Position numbers and translations under genes: made by a program. Under the pieces are notes generated by a model. It was not told the origin of the DNA and ran no database searches. It was given only the letters and a program-made list of their open reading frames with translations. DNA of 64,000 bases from Aptenodytes patagonicus (Eukaryota; Chordata; Aves; Sphenisciformes; Spheniscidae): NCBI RefSeq assembly GCF_965638725.1, contig NC_134949.1:123874294-123938293 (forward strand), written 5' to 3'. The stretch's first letter is position 1; each line of letters begins with the position of its first letter. Positions 58,660 to 64,000 of the stretch are shown one piece after another.

Positions 58660-59555
58660 CTGCTCTCCTAATAAAAGGTAATTGAGGAAAAAAGGAGTTA
58701 ATTATTGCCCAAATGCATTACCTCTCCAGCCAGTAAGGTGCATTCCAAGTAAAGTTAGGGCAATAATTAGCATAGTTATCGCTGTTAATCGTACTTTTGT
58801 GGAAGTAATGGGAAAGTAAGCTTCCCTCTTCACTTATATAAACAGTCTTCTATTGCCTGCTGGGAAGTAAACTCAAGACAATTTATGAAATGGAAAAAGA
58901 TATTTTAAATGCAAATATTCCTCTTCCCAGCAGACTATTCAAAAAAACAAACATGATTTCCTTTTTAAAGCAGAGAATTAGCTAGTGTTAACACTTGGAA
59001 CGAATGAGATTTATAAAGTAGGGAACTGCAGGTTGCTTTACACGATGAAAACATTCCCAGAAGGTCATAGCAGGACTAGGAAAACAATAAGGGTGTATTT
59101 GCTCAAAGTAGGGAGCAAAGAGAGTGATTTAAAACCTGTGGAAGAGGATAACAAGTATTGGATTAAAGTCGCTTTCCTGACTTGCCAGTATTTCTTGAGG
59201 TTGAGTTTTAATAAAGCAACTCAAAGGGGAATAATTTTCATTAGCCTCTGTGGAGTTTCAGCTTATGATTTCAGGTTGTGGGTGAAATGACAGCACATGA
59301 AACCAGATGTACATCATGGAGCTTCTGAGGAGCAACACCTTCACAGTTTGGTCACGTATAAATTCTAGCTGAAATACACGGAATAGTAACTCTTCCTTCT
59401 GTATAAATCACAGATTAAGTGGTCTTTTCCAATGGCTGCCTTGCAAGGTCTGTTATACATCATGCATTTTGTGTGTGGGCAGAAACCCGATATTTTAATA
59501 TATAAAATAACTTGCATCAAAATCCAACTTGGAATTCAGAAACAGAAACAAATTT

Positions 59556-59639
59556 AGGCTCCAATTCTGCAAAGACCCATGCATGTGCTGAACGCATGTT
59601 CGTAGAAGAAAGCATAAGTGTTTGCAGGACTGGGCCTTA
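59556..59639. repeat. Imperfect inverted repeat, probable ancient palindromic element
   Basis: The left arm (GGCTCCAATTCTGCAAAG...) and the reverse complement of the right arm (GGCCCAGTCCTGCAAAC...) match at most positions over about 25 bp. The pattern resembles an old palindromic repeat of amniote genomes; the family is inferred. Confidence 0.55.
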
Positions 59640-62600
59640 GCAGGCAAAGGAAGGAAAACCATCTGGCCAAACTAATGAAGACCATTAGAACAACAAAATA
59701 ACGCAGAGGGAGAAAAGTGAAAGCTGGTTTACATTCCCCTTATCTCACCAAGGAGACAGGAGTGCTTGAGGTGTGCATCAGTGCCAATATTTGTCTCCAG
59801 ACCACATGGCAGCATGCACCAATCTCTGCATAACAGCAAGATGGGGCATCTCTGCCCAAAACAACCAGAATCAGCCTTAGACGTTGTGCCAAAAGAAAGG
59901 AAAAAATTGAAAAGCGCAGGGATTACATGGGCTAGGCAGGGCAACAACGCAGGCTGAGAGTCTTGTACTTACACATGTTCCTTTTCTTTTGTTTGGAGCG
60001 TGTCTGCTGTGCACAGACATAGGATGGGGAGGAATGCGATGTTGGACAGGATCTGCAGAGAAGTACCCAGCCCTCTGACTGGAAAGGAAGATAAAAACCA
60101 AAGGCCGGCTTTGCTTTAGTGCGGCAAGTTGTAGGAAGGCATTTTCATAATGTTAGGGCTTTCTGGCCTTTCAGATACTCTGTACATAATGCTTAGATGA
60201 AAATAACGGGGTTTATGTGGTTTTTGAAGTAAATTGCCTAATTTGCAAATTGTAAGACAAATGCAGGGGGTTTTATATCAGAAATCATTGTTCCAGGTAG
60301 GTGCCATGGGATCTCTCTCCATCCTGCCAGGGAAGATCACGCTGCAGGTTTCTCCCTTTGTACCAGCTATCAGAGAGTATTGCGATATGACAGGACACAG
60401 GTTAGGGCCAAGCACAGCACAGAGGAGCACAGCAATAGTAAGCAAATAGTTATCTCCAGCAGTACTGAACATTTGATTTCTATTCCCACCGCATGCTGGG
60501 TAAGAGCTCTAGAAGTCCTCAACATGTGTTCACCTTCTAGATTATTTGGGTTTGGCTCATATATTAAGCATAAGGAAAATTAAGCAGTATTTTCCCTTTT
60601 TACATTACTGTTTGTTTCCTGTGAGGCATATCGTTGTTGTATCTAAGCATGCCACACACCTTAGAGAAATTATGCTGGTAATACTCCTCCAGGATCAGGG
60701 AGATCTAGACATGGCTTTGGGGCACAGCAGGAAGACAAGGGACCTATCCAGGTCGCACAGGAAGTCTGCAACTGAACTGGAAATGGAGCTCAGGTCTCCC
60801 AAGCCCTAAACCCAGCACCATCTTTCACATCCCTGGTCTCTGCCTGGTCTGACGGTCCCCCACTCCCTTGGTTTTTTTCCCTGTGTAGATAAGTGGAACT
60901 TGAGATTATACTCTATCCAATTAATCAGCCCGCACATTATATCTGTATATTGCATTCAGAAGAGTGCTCTAGGTTACTCTTGTATGTTTGCAAATAGGCT
61001 TTCAAGGTCAGGCATCAGGCTTTGCAGCTAATCCCAGGGAGAACGGGATATAAAAAGTAAATGTGATTTACACCAACCAGTCACGGGAAATGGACTCCCA
61101 ATTTAATGGAGGTCAGAATACTCCGGGGCTTGGCAGCAGCTATTTTTAGATATCATTAAGGTGTTATTTTTAAACGTTAGCCATTAAAAGCCTTCTAATT
61201 TAAGAAACCGGTGTTAATTAGCCCCGCTTGCTTGGCATCATGTTTTCCATGTGCCTTTCTCAGCGGATGCCAGCTGCCCCTGGTGCTCAGGAACGCCTTA
61301 ACCGCTGTGGACCAGCCTTCCCCTCTCTGCTTGCAAGTGGCAAAACCAGCAGTAACTTAACACATTTATCTCCAAGAACATCAACGGCCTTGTTAAAATG
61401 TCTCACCTTACAGCTTTGTTCCTAACGGGTTAGGTGAGGAACACGACCACCGCAGCAGGATCAGGTGAGCGGCTGGCTGGATGTTTCTCGTGGGTTGACC
61501 TAGTTAAACACAAGAATGAAAACAAGCCATTTTTTTCTGCATGGATTGTGTTTGTTAATATTTTTTTAGAAAGTAAGGAAACCAGAGCCAGCCTTTGTGG
61601 GGCAGCAAAGACGGCAGCTGTCTGGGGTAAAAAATGATGAAGGTTGGTAAAATGGCTGCTTACTTCTAAGGGGAGCCAGTAGCATTACTGCCCAGTGCAC
61701 AACTGCCAGAGAAGGCAGAGACAGCTTTCTCAGAGTATGCTGCTGAAATGGCTCATCTCTGCCTTTGGCTTGCTCAGCCAGACACCCACATCTCGGCTGC
61801 TGTGGAGTACGTGAGATGCAAGCTGCTTCTTTCAGGGGAAGCCCCTTTTAGCTGCAGTGGTGTCTGTTTGCACCCCCTCCAGCAGCAACACCAGCAACCT
61901 CCTGGGCTCTTGTCCAAGCTCATCATCTCAGATAAATCATTTTGTCTTCATCCACTTGGTGCAGTTTGGCCTGTACCGGCGAGAAACTTTGAGCCGGCTG
62001 AACTGAACCCCTGCAGCAGACCTGGCCTGATGAGTGCTGTTACTTTGCTGGCATACAGGAGGTGATGGATCCCAATGTCAAGAGCCCATCACTGGACCAA
62101 GAAAAGAGCAGGACAGTGTGTATGCTTAGCCTTCATGACCTTCAAAGCCCATCTAAGCACTGAGTGGTTGTAAAATTATGTGAAAAATTGTGAAGAGAAA
62201 CAGTGAAACTATTGAATTTCCTTGCTCTGCCAGCTCATGCCAGCTTTATTTTTATGAGCACAAGGGTTGGAAAGACAACTTTTCCATACAAACTTTAGTT
62301 TTGCCTAATGCCTGTGTTGTACAGGAACGGCCATAGCTGGGATAAATCCTCGGTTGTGCTTTCCACTGGGCTGTATCACAGCTGCGTTAGTCTTGGGAGA
62401 CATGGCTCCAAAGTAAGCTCCAAATAAACAGCAGAAACTGATGTCACTAATCTGGGTATTTACCCAGGATTAAATGACAGATGCATGTTTTACTGCTGTC
62501 TCTTTCATTGTTTCTCATTTTACTATTTCCCTATCCGTATCGGTCTTAGCCTTTTGTTTCTGCTCTTTCCAAGACCTTCCTCCAGACCTGTGAATTGCTT

Positions 62601-63240
62601 CTTCTCATGCAGACTATGGCTGTGGTACCTCTCGTCCCCTGGGCCGCGGACAATTCTGCCAATGGATTTTAATTCAGTAATTTCAGTATTTCTCTGCGCA
62701 CCCTTACTAACCTATGTTTTCACTTCAGCCCCTCAAATTCCACACCAATTCTCTCAGAAACACTGAAAATCTGGCCATTTCAGCCTCTGCACGGGGAGTG
62801 CAAAATGGCGCGATGTGGTGATGTCCTTTACAGATATCCTTACCAGCCGCAGACCAGTGGAGAGTCAGGCCTGAAGTACTCCCTGTTGTGGACCTCAGCT
62901 GAGCCAGGCCCTTACGTATACACTAATTTTGCATGCTTGCTTAATCTTGCACAGCCTGAATGATTAAGGCTGGGTCCATGTTTAAGTGCCAGCTGGATCA
63001 GAGCTTTAAGGCATGCTCAGGTAGCACGTTTGCCAGGTGGCAAGTGAGGTTACCCGCTCCAACACTGTGAGTTCGGCCGTTTCCCCTCCCCAGGCCCTTT
63101 CATTGCTAACTCCTGCTGAAATGGTTTTAGGGAAAAAATTGGCTGGCACTTTGCACTCAGTAAGAAGAGATGCCTCCTTGGATGTGGGTGCGGGTAGGTA
63201 GATCTGAGAGGAAATAAGGCCCGCCAGTCTCACAGCAAAA

Positions 63241-63254
63241 TTATTATTATTATT
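63241..63254 (+). repeat. TTA trinucleotide run
   Basis: Nearly five TTA units. Confidence 0.85.
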
Positions 63255-64000
63255 CCTCCCCCTTTATTTTTTTTAGAGAAGAGATTAGGAAATCAATAAA
63301 AGTTTGAAAGGCACATTGTAACCAACCCTGATCCTACACCTACTCCCACCCCTCTCTGTGAAACAAGTCCTCGCGGCAAACGCTGACATCGATCACTGCA
63401 GCGCAGCTGCTGCTCTGCCAGATGTGCAGGAGGAGCCTTAACCCCTCTTCAGATCCACAAAGCCTCCAGGACTTTCCTCATGCGGCACTATTGGGTTGTA
63501 ACTGGCCTTGTGCCACCTCGTTGTTTCCTTCTGCATGGACGGGATCCTTCTCACAAGCGCCAGGGCTATCTGCCTGCACAGCTTTTCAGGTGTCTGTCTT
63601 GGCTAAGGGTGCTGTCAGCCGCCAGTGGTACTGCCATTCATTTCATGGCTTGCTCCTGCCTGAGACCAGTCATACATTCTCTCTACATTACAATTATCTC
63701 GCTTTGAAATACTCTTGAGTGGACCTCACATTTTTTTCTATCACAGAAGTATTTAACTTTTGGGGGTCTGTTATTTGGGGGTTTTCTAGAGGTGCAAACC
63801 AAAAGATTCATCTTCACCCTGAAATTACGTAAAAGTCAATAGACCTGGAAGAACTAGAAAGCCCACAAAGAAAAAAGGATCAGGTCCACGTTTTGATCCC
63901 ACATAATTTTACTCCCCAAATTTTGGAGTCTTGTCACCACAGTCCTCCAGATAGCCAGTGGCTGAGGTAGGTACCTTCAGAGAGAGGTTTAAATCATCAC

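Larger units (their letters stand above)
58660..64000. other. DNA upstream of CLDN14
   Basis: Presumably CLDN14 intron. It holds an 84-bp imperfect inverted repeat (59556-59639) and a TTA run (63241-63254). No exon, CpG island or named element recognised, so the CLDN14 promoter is probably outside the window. Confidence 0.45.

Noticed and set aside
1..64000. tRNA, rRNA, snoRNA, microRNA or CRISPR-like arrays
   Set aside because: No cloverleaf with consensus tRNA boxes, no rRNA sequence and no regularly spaced repeat array was seen; small RNAs could be missed without a covariance search.

Overview
This is vertebrate nuclear DNA, almost certainly from a bird. It has spliced genes with GT-AG introns, CR1 LINE fragments with the avian CR1 3' end, and two solo LTRs. 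The gene order MORC3 > CHAF1B > CLDN14 matches the block known from human 21q22 and chicken chromosome 1. I see no bacterial-type operon, CRISPR array or phage, and no intact transposon. I found no undescribed biological system that I could defend. The value lies in precise gene models and several unusual sequence structures.

Layout. (1) 145-9530, + strand: the last five coding exons and the long 3' UTR of MORC3. They encode about 459 C-terminal residues: an acidic tract with a SUMO-interaction-like motif, several psi-K-x-E sites, coiled coil, and the conserved C-terminus. A decayed CR1 LINE fills much of the last intron. (2) 10800-11560: a CpG island, probably the CHAF1B promoter, with an E2F-type site, a non-coding first exon ending at 11181, and a repeat/hairpin structure around the splice donor. 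(3) 12041-31700, + strand: all 13 coding exons of CHAF1B (569 aa; WD40 propeller plus a tail with two ASF1-binding-type motifs) and its 3' UTR. A solo LTR sits in the first coding intron. (4) 31.7-57.1 kb: mostly gene-free. It holds two CR1 3' ends, a second solo LTR of the same family, small palindromes and one unexplained 243-codon open frame. (5) 57840-58550, - strand: the single coding exon of CLDN14 (236 aa), followed by 5.3 kb of upstream DNA with no recognised exon.

How the genes relate. MORC3 (nuclear GHKL ATPase, PML bodies) and CHAF1B (replication-coupled histone H3-H4 deposition) lie head to tail, with about 1.3 kb between the MORC3 poly(A) signals and the CHAF1B CpG island. CLDN14 (tight junction) is convergent to them and functionally unrelated.

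Most notable observations: a 43-bp perfect copy of CHAF1B coding exon 11, fused to a CR1 3' end 5.5 kb away; two independent solo LTRs, each with TG...CA ends and a perfect 5-bp target duplication, carrying a shared long open frame across an internal tandem repeat; and the E2F-type site and hairpin at the CHAF1B promoter.
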